From Pseudomonas sp. C2B4 (GTDB lineage: Bacteria > Pseudomonadota > Gammaproteobacteria > Pseudomonadales > Pseudomonadaceae): 64,000 bases of DNA. This document shows positions 1-9,045 of the stretch, one piece after another. A program made the position numbers and the translations under genes. The first letter of the stretch is position 1; each line of letters opens with the position of its first letter. The DNA lies in assembly GCF_013359695.1 (NCBI RefSeq), contig NZ_JABFMU010000002.1, positions 248,001-312,000 of the forward strand, read 5' to 3'. Below the pieces are notes generated by a model. The model had not been told where the DNA came from. It made no database searches and saw nothing but the letters and a program-made list of their open reading frames with translations.

Positions 1-1
1 T

Positions 2-34
2 GGCTGCAAGTGTTCGAGAAAGTTAATTGCAGCC
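2..34 (-). other. Stem-loop downstream of pqqF
   Basis: An 8-bp inverted repeat (GGCTGCAA / TTGCAGCC, 17-nt loop) lies just past the pqqF stop codon on the minus strand. No T-run follows within the window. It could be a transcript-end or processing hairpin between pqqF and whatever follows, which in other Pseudomonas is the pqqABCDE cluster. The role is inferred from position only. Confidence 0.35.
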
Positions 35-44
35 CCGGTAATGA

Positions 45-2465
45 TCATTTTGCCGCTTGCCAAGGTGCGCCGGGGCACGGCCCGCTGGACAGGCAGCGCC
101 ATCCGCCCTCGGCCTGAATCAGGCGGTGGGCGGCGGCGATTAGTGCAGGTCGGTCCATCTTCAGAATGGCCGCGGGCAGTTGCACCAGATAATCCGACGA
201 ATGGCCAGCCAGCTTGCCCTGCCAGAGCAGTTCGACGGCTTGGGCAGTGGGCAATGTTTCAATGGAGAGTTGATCGGCCAACGCTTGGCGCGCAGTGACG
301 AAATGTTCGTCGTCGATGCCGCCGAGGGTGCCCGGCAGTGCGTTCAGGAACTGCTCGATGTGTTGCAGCAGATCCAGGGGCGCAACGCTTGGCGATTGCA
401 CGCCGAACAGCAACCCGGTTTGTCCGTGCATCTGGCGCAGGGCACTGAACACCGCATAACCGAGTTGCAGGTCTACTCGCAGACGCTGGTAGAACGGCGT
501 CTGACACAGGTGTGCGAGCAAACGCCACGCGGCGTCGTCGGCGATGTCTGTCGAGGCTGTCGGACAGAACAGCAGCAATGCGTGTTCGCTGGAGCCGGTA
601 TCGATGGCGCTCCAGAGGTGCTGCCCTTGAATAGACGACGGTGGTGTCAGCTGATTGTCCGGTGTGCCGGGGATGCGACTCAACGCCAGTCCCATTGCTG
701 CCTGGGTCTGGGGGCTAAGGCCCGTCGCCAGGCCATCCCAACGAGCAGTCGACCGGAGTTGCAGCAAGTCATCCGAACTCGCGGTGTGCTCAAGGCAGTG
801 ACCGGGCAATGCCTTGAGCAGTTGCCGGATCGCTATGGGGGCCGGTTCATTTTGAACGCCACTCACATCAGGGTTGGCCAGCGCTTTCAGCACATGTTCC
901 AGGACTGTGGGCATCGGCTCCTGCAGGCCGGTCATTTTCAGGAGCCATTCATTCCCCGATGCGCTGAAGGCAACGTCGACACCTGCCTGGTGCGCTTCTT
1001 CCTTCAGCGGCTGCAGGTTGTTTTCGAGGTTCGACTGCAGGTGCTTTGCAGGTGTCGCCTCGAGGCGCCAGCGCACGTAAACCGCACCTTCGGCGGTGTT
1101 ATCCGGCAACGCGTGGCTAAATTGCATGGGCGAGCGTTCACGGCGGACACGCGAGCGGTCCTGGGCAAACGTTCGCAAACCCCGGTGAGCGCTGGTCTGC
1201 CCGCGAATCAGCCCGGCGTTCGGTGCCTCTGCCTGCGAGCGCAAAAATGGATTGGGTGTCGGCAATTGCCATGGACCGCTGAAGTTATCCACAGCGCCGA
1301 TCTGTTGAAGGATTGTGTTGAGCGCTGTCACGCCTTGCTCGGATAACCCGGCTTCATGCTGTTCGCTGTCCAGGCGCGCCAGGTGCATGGCGCCGCTGAC
1401 GTGCTGCTGACGCTGGAGCAGGGTGGCGTACTCGTTGTGCAATCCGCTCAAGTCTTGTCGGGCGAAAAAGCCGAGCCAATCCAATAGTTGTTCGCGGATT
1501 GCTGATGGCGACACCGTGTTTTTCAATGTGAACGCTACGTGCAGCAAGGCCTGCCCGGTGAATTGATACAGCGAAGCCGCTTTCAGGCTGTCGATCCAGC
1601 CGCGATTGCGCAACCCGGCCAGCAGTCCACCGGGTTTCGCGGAATTCAGCCAATGGCACAGGAACGCCAAGGCTTCTGGGGATGAGTCGGGTAACGCTTC
1701 AAGGGCGAACAAAAGATCCAGCCGGCGTTCGTTGACCTGTTGATAACTGCTTTCAGAAACATCCATCAGCGGAGCAGGCGCTTGTTGCGGGACCGCTTTG
1801 CCTTGAGGGAGGGCATCCGCAAACGCTTGGGCCAGCGCCTTCAACTCTTCGAGCGGTTGAGGGCCCACCAGGCTCAAAGTCATTTGTCCGGCTTGATAAA
1901 ACCCTTGGTAGAAATCCTTCAATGCTTGCTGAAACCGGGGTTGCTCAATCGGCAGGCTGTCGCGGTTGCCAGCGTGAAAGCCCCGCAGGGGATGATGCTC
2001 GGAAAGCCCATCGAATAGCGCCAGATGCTGCTGGGCAGCCGCATCCTGCGACCAGGCGACAAATTCCGCCTGCAGAACTTCCCGTTCCCGCTGCTGATCA
2101 TCCGGATTCATACGTGGATGGGCGAGCATGTCTGACAGACGCTCCAACCCACCGGCAAAGGCCTGAGGTGGCAACTCGAAAAAGTAGTCGGTGGTGCGTT
2201 CGCTGGTCCGCGCGTTCACTTGACCGCCATGGCCCTGGACGTAGGCCATCAGCCCTTGGCCCGCAGGAAAGCGCTCGGTCCCCAGAAACAGCAGATGCTC
2301 AAGGAAGTGCGCCATGCCCGGCCAGGCCAGTGGTACGTCGTGGCTGCCGACACCGACACGCAATGCCGCAGCGGCGCGCTTCAGGTCGGGCGCATGGCGC
2401 AGCGTCACCCGCAGGCCGTTGGCCAGGGTTTCAGTATGGGGGCGAGGGGGATTCGGCGCAGGCAT
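45..2465 (-). CDS. pqqF: PqqF, insulinase-family (M16) peptidase for PQQ biosynthesis
   Basis: This is an 806-residue M16 zinc peptidase. The inverted zinc motif HFLEH is near residue 55, in the context MAHFLEHLLFLG, followed by the acidic helix (E..VLQAEF) that supplies the third ligand. The length fits pseudomonad PqqF, which carries two degenerate M16 halves. PqqF processes the PqqA precursor peptide during PQQ synthesis. I chose the ATG at 2465, preceded by GGAAG; a GTG two codons earlier is too close to that Shine-Dalgarno. It lies 38 bp downstream of davA on the same strand, so davB-davA-pqqF may be cotranscribed. The other pqq genes would lie beyond the left edge. Gcd, a PQQ enzyme, is 3.4 kb away. 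Family assignment is firm; exact substrate is inferred from family and context. Confidence 0.93.
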   Translation of the reverse strand: MPAPNPPRPHTETLANGLRVTLRHAPDLKRAAAALRVGVGSHDVPLAWPGMAHFLEHLLFLGTERFPAGQGLMAYVQGHGGQVNARTSERTTDYFFELPPQAFAGGLERLSDMLAHPRMNPDDQQREREVLQAEFVAWSQDAAAQQHLALFDGLSEHHPLRGFHAGNRDSLPIEQPRFQQALKDFYQGFYQAGQMTLSLVGPQPLEELKALAQAFADALPQGKAVPQQAPAPLMDVSESSYQQVNERRLDLLFALEALPDSSPEALAFLCHWLNSAKPGGLLAGLRNRGWIDSLKAASLYQFTGQALLHVAFTLKNTVSPSAIREQLLDWLGFFARQDLSGLHNEYATLLQRQQHVSGAMHLARLDSEQHEAGLSEQGVTALNTILQQIGAVDNFSGPWQLPTPNPFLRSQAEAPNAGLIRGQTSAHRGLRTFAQDRSRVRRERSPMQFSHALPDNTAEGAVYVRWRLEATPAKHLQSNLENNLQPLKEEAHQAGVDVAFSASGNEWLLKMTGLQEPMPTVLEHVLKALANPDVSGVQNEPAPIAIRQLLKALPGHCLEHTASSDDLLQLRSTARWDGLATGLSPQTQAAMGLALSRIPGTPDNQLTPPSSIQGQHLWSAIDTGSSEHALLLFCPTASTDIADDAAWRLLAHLCQTPFYQRLRVDLQLGYAVFSALRQMHGQTGLLFGVQSPSVAPLDLLQHIEQFLNALPGTLGGIDDEHFVTARQALADQLSIETLPTAQAVELLWQGKLAGHSSDYLVQLPAAILKMDRPALIAAAHRLIQAEGGWRCLSSGPCPGAPWQAAK

Positions 2466-2503
2466 GGGCACTTCCAGAACAGTGAAGTGCCAATGCTAGC
2501 GGA

Positions 2504-3298
2504 TTAGCGCTTGTTCAGCGCGCCGTAAAGCTCGGGACGGCGATCGATCAAATAGCGATTGGCAGCGCGGGAATCGACCATCAGCTGTCGATCCAGCTCT
2601 CCGACAATCAGCGCCTCATCGAGGCCGGCCTGGGCAATACGACTGCCATCCGGCGCGGCGATACTGCTCTGACCGCAATAGTGGATATCACCTTCGTGAC
2701 CGCAGTAATTGGCGTAAGCCACGTAGCACTGGTTTTCGAAGGCGCGGGAGCGAACGGTGACATCTGCGACGAAATCAAAGGGAATCATGTTCGCCGTCGG
2801 TGCCAGGATCAGCTCGGCGCCATCGAGGGCCAGGCGGCGGGCGTTCTCCGGAAACTCCAGGTCGTAGCAGATCAGGAAGCCGAGTTTCCAGCCGTTGAGC
2901 TCAACCACGGGGAATTCGTTGGCTCCAGGACTGAACATCGAGCGGTCAAGATCACCGAACAGATGGGTTTTGCGGTAGTTGCAGACGCGCTCGCCCTGGG
3001 CGTCGATCAGCTGTACGGCGTTGTAGATCTGCCCGTCCTCGGTTCGCTCGGGATAACCATACAAAATGGCGATCCCGGCGGCTCGGGCGATGTGCGCCAC
3101 TTGCTGCGCCGACTCACCGTTGTGCACCTCCGCCAGTACACTGACGGCATCGACGCCGATGTTGTAGCCGGTCAGGAACATTTCCGGCAGCACCAGCAAA
3201 TCAGCGCCTTTGGCTTCCTGCGCCAGCTGCTGCAGGCGTTGCAGGTTGCCGGCGACATCCAGAGGCAGCGGTGGGCATTGGTAAAGGGCTACGCGCAT
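2504..3298 (-). CDS. davA: 5-aminopentanamidase (delta-aminovaleramidase), nitrilase family
   Basis: A 264-residue carbon-nitrogen hydrolase with the complete Glu-Lys-Cys triad: E39 in LVLPEMF, K110 in NYRKTHLFG and C144 in LICYDLEFPE. DavA hydrolyses 5-aminopentanamide to 5-aminovalerate and ammonia in the monooxygenase route of L-lysine catabolism. It starts 12 bp after davB ends, with a GAGGA ribosome site 8 nt before the ATG, so translation is probably coupled. Placement between davB and pqqF matches P. putida. The protein also resembles stereoselective amidases of the RamA type; the davB pairing decides the name. Confidence 0.9.
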   Translation of the reverse strand: MRVALYQCPPLPLDVAGNLQRLQQLAQEAKGADLLVLPEMFLTGYNIGVDAVSVLAEVHNGESAQQVAHIARAAGIAILYGYPERTEDGQIYNAVQLIDAQGERVCNYRKTHLFGDLDRSMFSPGANEFPVVELNGWKLGFLICYDLEFPENARRLALDGAELILAPTANMIPFDFVADVTVRSRAFENQCYVAYANYCGHEGDIHYCGQSSIAAPDGSRIAQAGLDEALIVGELDRQLMVDSRAANRYLIDRRPELYGALNKR

Positions 3299-3310
3299 CG
3301 GGGATTCCTC

Positions 3311-4993
3311 TTACTCGGGCAGGGCGATAGGGCCTATGTCTTTGAACACATCACCCGGGCCCGGGTTCTCTTTATGTGTCGCGCCGCCGAAATGCTTCAT
3401 GATGCCCCACACCGCGTTGAGCGACGTTTGCACCGCGCCTTCAACCCAGGCCGGCGTCCACGAAACGTCATCCCCGGCAATGAAAATCCCGCGCTGTTCC
3501 GCTGGCATGTCGTCCTGCATGAAGTGCGCGTACATGCGCTGGTTGTAGCGGTAGTGGCCGGGCAGGGCGCCTTTGAACGCGCCGAGGAAGTGCGGGTCGG
3601 CTTCCCAGGATACGGTGATCGGATCGCCGATGATGCGTGCGGCGATATCGACTTTTGGGTAGATCTTTTTCAAGGCATCCAGCGCCAGTTTCACGCGTTT
3701 TTCCACCGGGTGCGGGAGCATTTTCAGCGCGTCGCTCATCCACGAATACGACAGGCAAATCACCCCTGGCTTGTCGTCGCCGTTATCGAACAGGTAGGTG
3801 CCACGGGTCAGGCGATCGGTGAGGGTCATGCTCATCAGGTCGCGGCCGGTTTCCGGGTCTTTGTCCTTCCAGAATGGGCGGTCGACCATCACGAAGGTTT
3901 TCGACGACTGCATGTAGCGGGTGCGGTCCAGGGCCATCCACATTTTTTGCGAGAACAGGGTTTCTTCGCATTCGATCTGAGTGGTCAGCAGCCAGCTCTG
4001 GCAGGTGGTCAGCACCGCGGCATATTCGCGGGTGTCGCCGTTGTTGTCGGTGACCGCAAAACGGCCGCCCGGCGCGTGAGCGATTTTCTTCACCCCGGAG
4101 CGTGGAGCGCCGCTGTGCAGCGACTTGAGGCTGGTACCTTGCGGCCAGTGCACGCAGCGTTCAGGTACATGGCGCCAGATGCCCTGAGGCACCTGTTCCA
4201 CACCACCGACCACCAGATGTTGGTGATCGTCGCAGTTGGTCATCACTACGCGGAAGATTTCCAGCATCGAGTTGGGGAAGTCCGAGTCCCAGCCACCGGT
4301 GCCGAAACCGACCTGGCCGAACACTTCGCGGTGATGGAACGACAGTTTGGCAAAGGCTTTGGAGGTGGCGACGAAATCGTAGAAGGTGCGGTCGTCCCAC
4401 AGCGGTACGAGGGTGTTCCACAGCTCCTTGAGGCGCGGAACGTCGCGGTCGCGGATCGCTTGCTGGATATCGGAGAACTGCGAGCCGGCTTCCAGGGCGT
4501 CGGCCCAGGCGTCAGCCACTTCCTGGAACAGTGCAGGAAGATCCGCCAGTTTCTGTGCGTAATGGGTTTTGCCTTCCAGATCGATCACGGTGCTGCCGGA
4601 GGCGGGCGTCAGCGGGTTCGGGAAGGGCTTGGTCTCAAGACCCAGCTTGTCGACGTAGTGATAGAACGCGGTGGACGACACCGGAAAACGCATGCCGCCC
4701 AACTCGGCGACAATGCCGTCGGTGCCATTGAACGCTTGGGAGCGCAGACGACCGCCCAGCTTCGAAGCCTCATACACGACGGGCTTCAGGCCAAGTTTCA
4801 TCAGCTCGTAAGCGGCCACCAACCCGGCGATACCGGCGCCGACAATCGCCACTTCGGCACCGTGATTGTGCTCGGGAATGCTGCCCAGGCCGGCCGGGTG
4901 TTCGATCCAATCGTCGAAGGCGAAAGGAAAGTCCGGACCGAAAATGGTGACTGGTTTTTTACCGTCTGCAGGATGGCGATTGTTCTTGTTCAT
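3311..4993 (-). CDS. davB: L-lysine 2-monooxygenase, FAD amine-oxidase family
   Basis: A 560-residue flavin amine oxidase-type protein. The Rossmann FAD site VAIVGAGIAGLVAAYEL is near residues 48-64 with the following acidic residue (VVYEAS), and a C-terminal FAD segment (GIFIAGDDVSWTPAWVEGA) is near 500. It converts L-lysine with O2 to 5-aminopentanamide, CO2 and water, the first step of the DavBA route. The ATG at 4993 has AAGG 7 nt upstream. A CTATACT box about 40 bp upstream of the start is a likely promoter. The Lrp/AsnC gene upstream, on the same strand, is a candidate regulator. Confidence 0.92.
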   Translation of the reverse strand: MNKNNRHPADGKKPVTIFGPDFPFAFDDWIEHPAGLGSIPEHNHGAEVAIVGAGIAGLVAAYELMKLGLKPVVYEASKLGGRLRSQAFNGTDGIVAELGGMRFPVSSTAFYHYVDKLGLETKPFPNPLTPASGSTVIDLEGKTHYAQKLADLPALFQEVADAWADALEAGSQFSDIQQAIRDRDVPRLKELWNTLVPLWDDRTFYDFVATSKAFAKLSFHHREVFGQVGFGTGGWDSDFPNSMLEIFRVVMTNCDDHQHLVVGGVEQVPQGIWRHVPERCVHWPQGTSLKSLHSGAPRSGVKKIAHAPGGRFAVTDNNGDTREYAAVLTTCQSWLLTTQIECEETLFSQKMWMALDRTRYMQSSKTFVMVDRPFWKDKDPETGRDLMSMTLTDRLTRGTYLFDNGDDKPGVICLSYSWMSDALKMLPHPVEKRVKLALDALKKIYPKVDIAARIIGDPITVSWEADPHFLGAFKGALPGHYRYNQRMYAHFMQDDMPAEQRGIFIAGDDVSWTPAWVEGAVQTSLNAVWGIMKHFGGATHKENPGPGDVFKDIGPIALPE

Positions 4994-5033
4994 GGCTGAC
5001 CTTACTGGCGACCGGACGCGGGGTGCGCGTCTG

Positions 5034-5040
5034 AGTATAG
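5034..5040 (-). promoter_or_regulatory. Putative -10 box of davBA(-pqqF)
   Basis: Read on the minus strand the box is CTATACT, a good sigma70 or sigmaS -10 element. It would start transcription about 35 nt upstream of the davB ATG. No convincing TTGACA-like -35 is visible, which leans towards sigmaS or an activated promoter. Confidence 0.4.
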
Positions 5041-5161
5041 GAAAAGATGCCAGCCATTCTAGAGAGCGTAGAACACGTTAATAAGACGCAAAGTGTCGTC
5101 GTTTTGCTAATTAAACAATCAATATGACGAGCATGTTAATCGAAGTGACGATGCAGCTCCT

Positions 5162-5189
5162 TGTGGGAGCGAGCCTGCTCGCGAAAGCG
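5162..5189. repeat. Single REP element
   Basis: A solitary copy of the fluorescens-group REP (TGTGGGAGCGAGCCTGCTCG, then CGAAAGCG) between the Lrp/AsnC gene and davB. Internal palindrome GAGCGAGC-CTGCTCGC. No inverted partner is nearby, unlike most copies in this window. Confidence 0.85.
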
Positions 5190-5223
5190 CCAGCCCGGAC
5201 ACCACCCATTCAAGATTGAAACC

Positions 5224-5685
5224 TCAAACCGGCTGCCCCCGATCAATCTTGCTACTCAAAATGATCGAAGTCGTCGTCTTCTCCACCCCATCCACACTGC
5301 CAATCTGATCCAGCAACTGATCCAGTTGCTCCGGCGAATCGGTGCGTAACCACGCCACATAATCAAATTCGCCACTCACCGCACATAACTGCTGCACCTG
5401 GGCCATGGCGCTGAGCCGCCGCAACACCTCCTTGCCGGAGCGCGGCTGAACCGTGATCCCCACATACGCCTGCAATCCACCGTCCACCACTCGCTGGCCC
5501 AGTCGCACACCATAACCGGTGATCACTTTGGCTTTTTCCAGCCGTGCCAGGCGCGAAGTCACGGTGGTCCGGGCGATGCCCAGTTGCCGGGCAAGCATGG
5601 CTACACTCTCACGGGCATTGATTTGCAGGGCGGCAATCAACTGGCGGTCGATTTCGTCGAGAACGGGCGGGCGAGTGTCAGGCAA
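5224..5685 (-). CDS. Lrp/AsnC-family transcriptional regulator
   Basis: A 153-residue regulator. The N-terminal winged HTH (about residues 8-60) contains LARQLGIARTTVTSRLARLE, and a C-terminal RAM ligand-binding domain follows (about 70-150). The longest frame starts at a TTG, with GGAG about 9 nt upstream; no better ATG exists before the HTH. It sits just upstream of davBA on the same strand and divergent from gcd, so control of lysine catabolism or of gcd is plausible. Ligand and targets cannot be read from the sequence. Confidence 0.88.
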   Translation of the reverse strand: MPDTRPPVLDEIDRQLIAALQINARESVAMLARQLGIARTTVTSRLARLEKAKVITGYGVRLGQRVVDGGLQAYVGITVQPRSGKEVLRRLSAMAQVQQLCAVSGEFDYVAWLRTDSPEQLDQLLDQIGSVDGVEKTTTSIILSSKIDRGQPV

Positions 5686-5862
5686 AGGGGCGTCTCCAGC
5701 GGTATAGATCGGTGGATGAGCATGTTACAGGCACATTCCGCGCAACGGCTGTGTGATCTGATTTCACGACCGTTCGTGCCATTTTTGCCTGCGACAAATT
5801 GCCATAAGTAACTAGGTAGTACATTATTCCGCCCCTTGTCACAAATGGGGATAATTTCCGAC

Positions 5863-8217
5863 ATGAATAATTCTGGGGCTGCCGCCGGCAGCAAGTGGCT
5901 GCTGGCGGGGCTGGGTGTCCTGATCGCGCTGATCGGGCTTGGCCTGGTTGGCGGTGGCGGTTATCTGATCGCACTGGGCGGCAGCGGGTATTTCCTGCTG
6001 ATGGGCCTGGCAATGCTGGTTTCCGGTCTGATGATTGCGCGCCGCAAACCGCAGGGCGCGTGGCTGTATGGCCTGGCGCTGATCCTGACGGCGATCTGGG
6101 CGGTGTGGGATGCCGGTTTTGAATATTGGCCTCTGGTTTCGCGGGTACTGACGTTCGCGGTGATCGGTCTGGTCGTCGCGTTGATCTACCCGACGCTGGT
6201 ACGCGCTTCGGGCGCGACGGCGAGCCGTGGGGCCTATGGCCTGGCCGGTATCCTGGGCGTCGCTGTCGTCGCAACCATGGCCTACATGTTCGTGCCGACC
6301 CACGTGGTCAAGGCCAGCAGCGAGCCTGCGGTCACACCGGTTACACCCGGTACCGAGCAGAAAGACTGGGCGCATTGGGGTAACACCACCGCCGGCAATC
6401 GCTTTGCCGCGCTGGACCAGATCAACAAGGGCAACATCGACAAATTGCAGGTGGCCTGGACCTTCCGTACCGGTGACATCCCGCAAAGCACCGGTGCTGG
6501 CGCTGAAGACCAGAACACCCCGCTGCAAATCGGTGACACGGTCTACACCTGCACCGCTTACGGCAAAGTCTTCGCTCTGGACGCCGACACCGGCGCCCAA
6601 CGCTGGAAGTTCGACCCGCAAGGCACCGCGCCCAACTGGCAGCGCTGCCGTGGCCTGGGCTACTCCGAGACGCCGGTGTCTTCGGACAATCAGCCAACAG
6701 CCTGTGCGAAACGTCTGTTTCTGCCGACCGGCGATGCGCGCCTGATCGCCATCAATGCCGAAACCGGCAAGCCTTGCGAAGAATTCGGCAACCAAGGCAC
6801 CGTCGATCTGACCACCGACATGGGCGAAGTGAAGCCTGGCTACTACCAGCAAACCTCGACCCCATTGGTCGCTGGTGATGTGGTGATCGTCGGCGGCCGC
6901 GTGGCCGATAACTACTCCACCGGCGAACCGCCAGGCGTGGTCCGAGCCTACGACGTGCGCAGCGGTGAGCTGGTGTGGGCGTGGGATCCGGGCAACCCGA
7001 ACACCACCAAACGCCCTCCAGCCGGTGAGACTTACACCCGGGGCACGCCGAACGTCTGGTCGGCCATGTCCTACGACGCCAAACTCGGTCTGGTCTATCT
7101 GCCGACCGGCAACGCCACCCCGGACTTTTTCGGCGGTCAGCGCACCGAGTTCGATGACAAGTGGAGCTCGTCCATCGTCGCCCTCGACGTGAAGACCGGT
7201 CAGGTGCGCTGGCACTTCCAGACCACTCACCACGACCTGTGGGACTTCGACTTGCCGGCGCAACCGCTGCTGTACGACGTTCCGGACGACAAGGGCGGCA
7301 TGCAACCCGCGCTGGCACAAGTCACCAAACAGGGCGAGATCTTCCTGCTCAACCGCGAAACCGGCGTGCCTATTGCCCGCGTCGAAGAACGCCCGGTACC
7401 GCAAGGCCATGTGCCCGGCGAACGCTACTCGCCGACCCAGCCGTTCTCGGTGGACATGCCGTCCATCGGCAACAAAACGCTGACCGAGTCCGACATGTGG
7501 GGCGCCACACCGTTCGACCAGTTGATGTGCCGCATCCAGTTCAAGGGCATGCGCCACGAAGGCGTCTACACCCCGCCGGGCATGGACCGCGCTCTGCAAT
7601 TCCCGGGCTCTCTGGGTGGCATGAACTGGGGCAGCGTCTCGGTTGATCCGAACAGCAACTACATGTTCGTCAACGACATGCGCCTGGGCCTGGCCAACTA
7701 CATGATCCCGCGCGACAAGATCGGCGCCGGGGCCAGCGGTATCGAAATGGGCGTTGTCCCGCAGGAAGGCACACCGTTCGGCGCCATGCGCGAGCGCTTC
7801 CTCTCGGCGGTCGGCATTCCGTGCCAGAAACCACCGTTCGGCACCATGTCCGCCATCGACCTCAAGACCCACAAACTGATGTGGCAAGTCCCGGTCGGCA
7901 CCGTGCAGGACACCGGCCCGCTGGGCATCCGCATGCACCTGCCGATCCCGATCGGCATGCCAACCCTCGGCGCCTCCCTGGCCACCCAGTCGGGCCTGCT
8001 GTTCTTCGCCGGCACCCAGGACTTCTACCTGCGTGCTTTCGATACCGGCAACGGCAACGAGATCTGGAAATCGCGTTTGCCAGTGGGCAGCCAGTCCGGG
8101 CCGATGACCTACGTATCGCCGAAAACCGGCAAGCAGTACATCCTGCTGACGGTGGGCGGTGCGCGCCAGTCGACGGACCGTGGGGACTATGTGATTGCCT
8201 ACGCCTTGCCCAAGTAA
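5863..8217 (+). CDS. gcd: Membrane-bound PQQ-dependent glucose dehydrogenase
   Basis: A 784-residue quinoprotein. The first 150 residues hold about five hydrophobic helices that anchor the enzyme in the inner membrane. The rest is a periplasmic eight-bladed PQQ propeller with typical blade motifs such as DWAHWGNTTAGNRFAALDQI and DVKTGQVRWHFQTTHHDLWD. It oxidises glucose to gluconolactone in the periplasm and passes electrons to ubiquinone. I prefer the ATG at 5863, where GGGGATAA lies upstream, over the in-frame TTG at 5836 and ATG at 5845. A strong terminator follows the stop. It is divergent from the Lrp/AsnC gene and close to pqqF, which serves its cofactor. Quinate/shikimate dehydrogenases are the nearest alternative within the family. 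Confidence 0.92.
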   Translation: MNNSGAAAGSKWLLAGLGVLIALIGLGLVGGGGYLIALGGSGYFLLMGLAMLVSGLMIARRKPQGAWLYGLALILTAIWAVWDAGFEYWPLVSRVLTFAVIGLVVALIYPTLVRASGATASRGAYGLAGILGVAVVATMAYMFVPTHVVKASSEPAVTPVTPGTEQKDWAHWGNTTAGNRFAALDQINKGNIDKLQVAWTFRTGDIPQSTGAGAEDQNTPLQIGDTVYTCTAYGKVFALDADTGAQRWKFDPQGTAPNWQRCRGLGYSETPVSSDNQPTACAKRLFLPTGDARLIAINAETGKPCEEFGNQGTVDLTTDMGEVKPGYYQQTSTPLVAGDVVIVGGRVADNYSTGEPPGVVRAYDVRSGELVWAWDPGNPNTTKRPPAGETYTRGTPNVWSAMSYDAKLGLVYLPTGNATPDFFGGQRTEFDDKWSSSIVALDVKTGQVRWHFQTTHHDLWDFDLPAQPLLYDVPDDKGGMQPALAQVTKQGEIFLLNRETGVPIARVEERPVPQGHVPGERYSPTQPFSVDMPSIGNKTLTESDMWGATPFDQLMCRIQFKGMRHEGVYTPPGMDRALQFPGSLGGMNWGSVSVDPNSNYMFVNDMRLGLANYMIPRDKIGAGASGIEMGVVPQEGTPFGAMRERFLSAVGIPCQKPPFGTMSAIDLKTHKLMWQVPVGTVQDTGPLGIRMHLPIPIGMPTLGASLATQSGLLFFAGTQDFYLRAFDTGNGNEIWKSRLPVGSQSGPMTYVSPKTGKQYILLTVGGARQSTDRGDYVIAYALPK

Positions 8218-8236
8218 GGGCTGACAGGCAGGTACG

Positions 8237-8265
8237 AAAAAGCCGCGCAATTGCGCGGCTTTTTT
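8237..8265 (+). terminator. Rho-independent terminator of gcd
   Basis: A GC-rich stem AGCCGCGCAA / TTGCGCGGCT is preceded by five A and followed by a run of T, 20 bp after the gcd stop. A nearly identical hairpin closes the toxin-antitoxin pair at 10560. Confidence 0.92.
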
Positions 8266-8323
8266 CTGTGTGAAAATTCAGTAGAGCTACAGTCACTCGT
8301 AGTCGAACGGGAGATCCGACGCG

Positions 8324-8944
8324 ATGGAAACCAAGAAGATGCCGCCCGCTGTACGGGACCATGCCTTGCAGATTGCCCATCACGAGATGGGGCACTACGT
8401 CGTGGCCCGGGCACTGGGGTTTGAAACAGGGGGCGTGACGCTGACAGTGACCAGGGACCTGAGACACAAAGGGGGTGCGACCATCAGCCTGGTGCGACCC
8501 ATAACGTCGATGGAAGCCATGAAGGAATACCTTGAAGCCCGGATGATGGTCCTGTTTGCGGGCGCCATGGCGCAGACTTTACCTTCAGCGCGTGCACGCG
8601 AGAAACGTGTCGATAAAACGAAAGCGATCGCCATCCTCAACGGCGCATTTGGGGCGGAACGGGATGACGCAAAGATCAGGGAATTGCGGCAGCTGCTTCG
8701 CAACATCACCCATCCCGATACCGATCCGGCAGCGTGCGACCGCATCACCGTCGAGCTGAAGGCGATCAACGATCATCTGTGGTTGCGCACTCAGGAGATC
8801 GTCGAAGCATTGACAGGCACCATTACCGAACTCGGAGAGGCATTGGTAGAGCGCATGGTCCTGGTCGAACAGTGGGGCAGGCCGGCGGAAACCTACGAGG
8901 TTGTGTTGACGCGGGAAATGCTTGAACGGTTGGCCCCTCTGTAG
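8324..8944 (+). CDS. Stand-alone M41-like (FtsH protease domain) putative zinc peptidase
   Basis: A 206-residue protein of unknown function. Near residue 25 it carries HHEMGHYVVARALGF, an HExxH zinc motif in a context resembling the FtsH peptidase (M41) helix HEAGHAVV. VTLTV and ARMMVLFAGAMAQTL follow, comparable to the FtsH segment before its third ligand, and the Asp in VDKTKAIAIL is a candidate third ligand. There is no AAA+ ATPase domain or membrane segment, so this would be a soluble peptidase-like domain without the unfoldase. GGGAG lies 9 nt before the ATG. The TAG stop falls inside a REP element, so the C-terminus may be cut short. Family resemblance is by motif only; activity is an inference. 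Confidence 0.7.
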   Translation: METKKMPPAVRDHALQIAHHEMGHYVVARALGFETGGVTLTVTRDLRHKGGATISLVRPITSMEAMKEYLEARMMVLFAGAMAQTLPSARAREKRVDKTKAIAILNGAFGAERDDAKIRELRQLLRNITHPDTDPAACDRITVELKAINDHLWLRTQEIVEALTGTITELGEALVERMVLVEQWGRPAETYEVVLTREMLERLAPL

Positions 8945-9040
8945 GAGCGAGCTAGCTCGCGAAGGTCGTGAACGAAAACGCGTAAATCGAGATGCCCCGC
9001 GGCGTTCTCGGGTTTTTCGCGAGCAAGCTCGCTCCTACAG
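8941..9040. repeat. REPIN (inverted REP pair)
   Basis: Two REP copies of the GTAGGAGCGAGC..GCTCGCGAA type in inverted orientation (8941-8964 and 9016-9040), separated by about 50 bp. The left copy supplies the stop codon of the M41-like ORF, and the right copy ends 5 bp before the DUF3077 stop. The whole unit can fold into one long hairpin between the two convergent genes. Confidence 0.85.
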
Positions 9041-9045
9041 GTTCC

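Noticed and set aside
2681-4999. 772-codon plus-strand open frame opposite davA/davB
   Set aside because: It is the antisense shadow of two clear enzymes, driven by high third-position GC, with no domain and no ribosome site.
5839-8250. 803-codon minus-strand open frame opposite gcd
   Set aside because: Composition (His/Val/Arg-rich) and full overlap with gcd mark it as a high-GC shadow.
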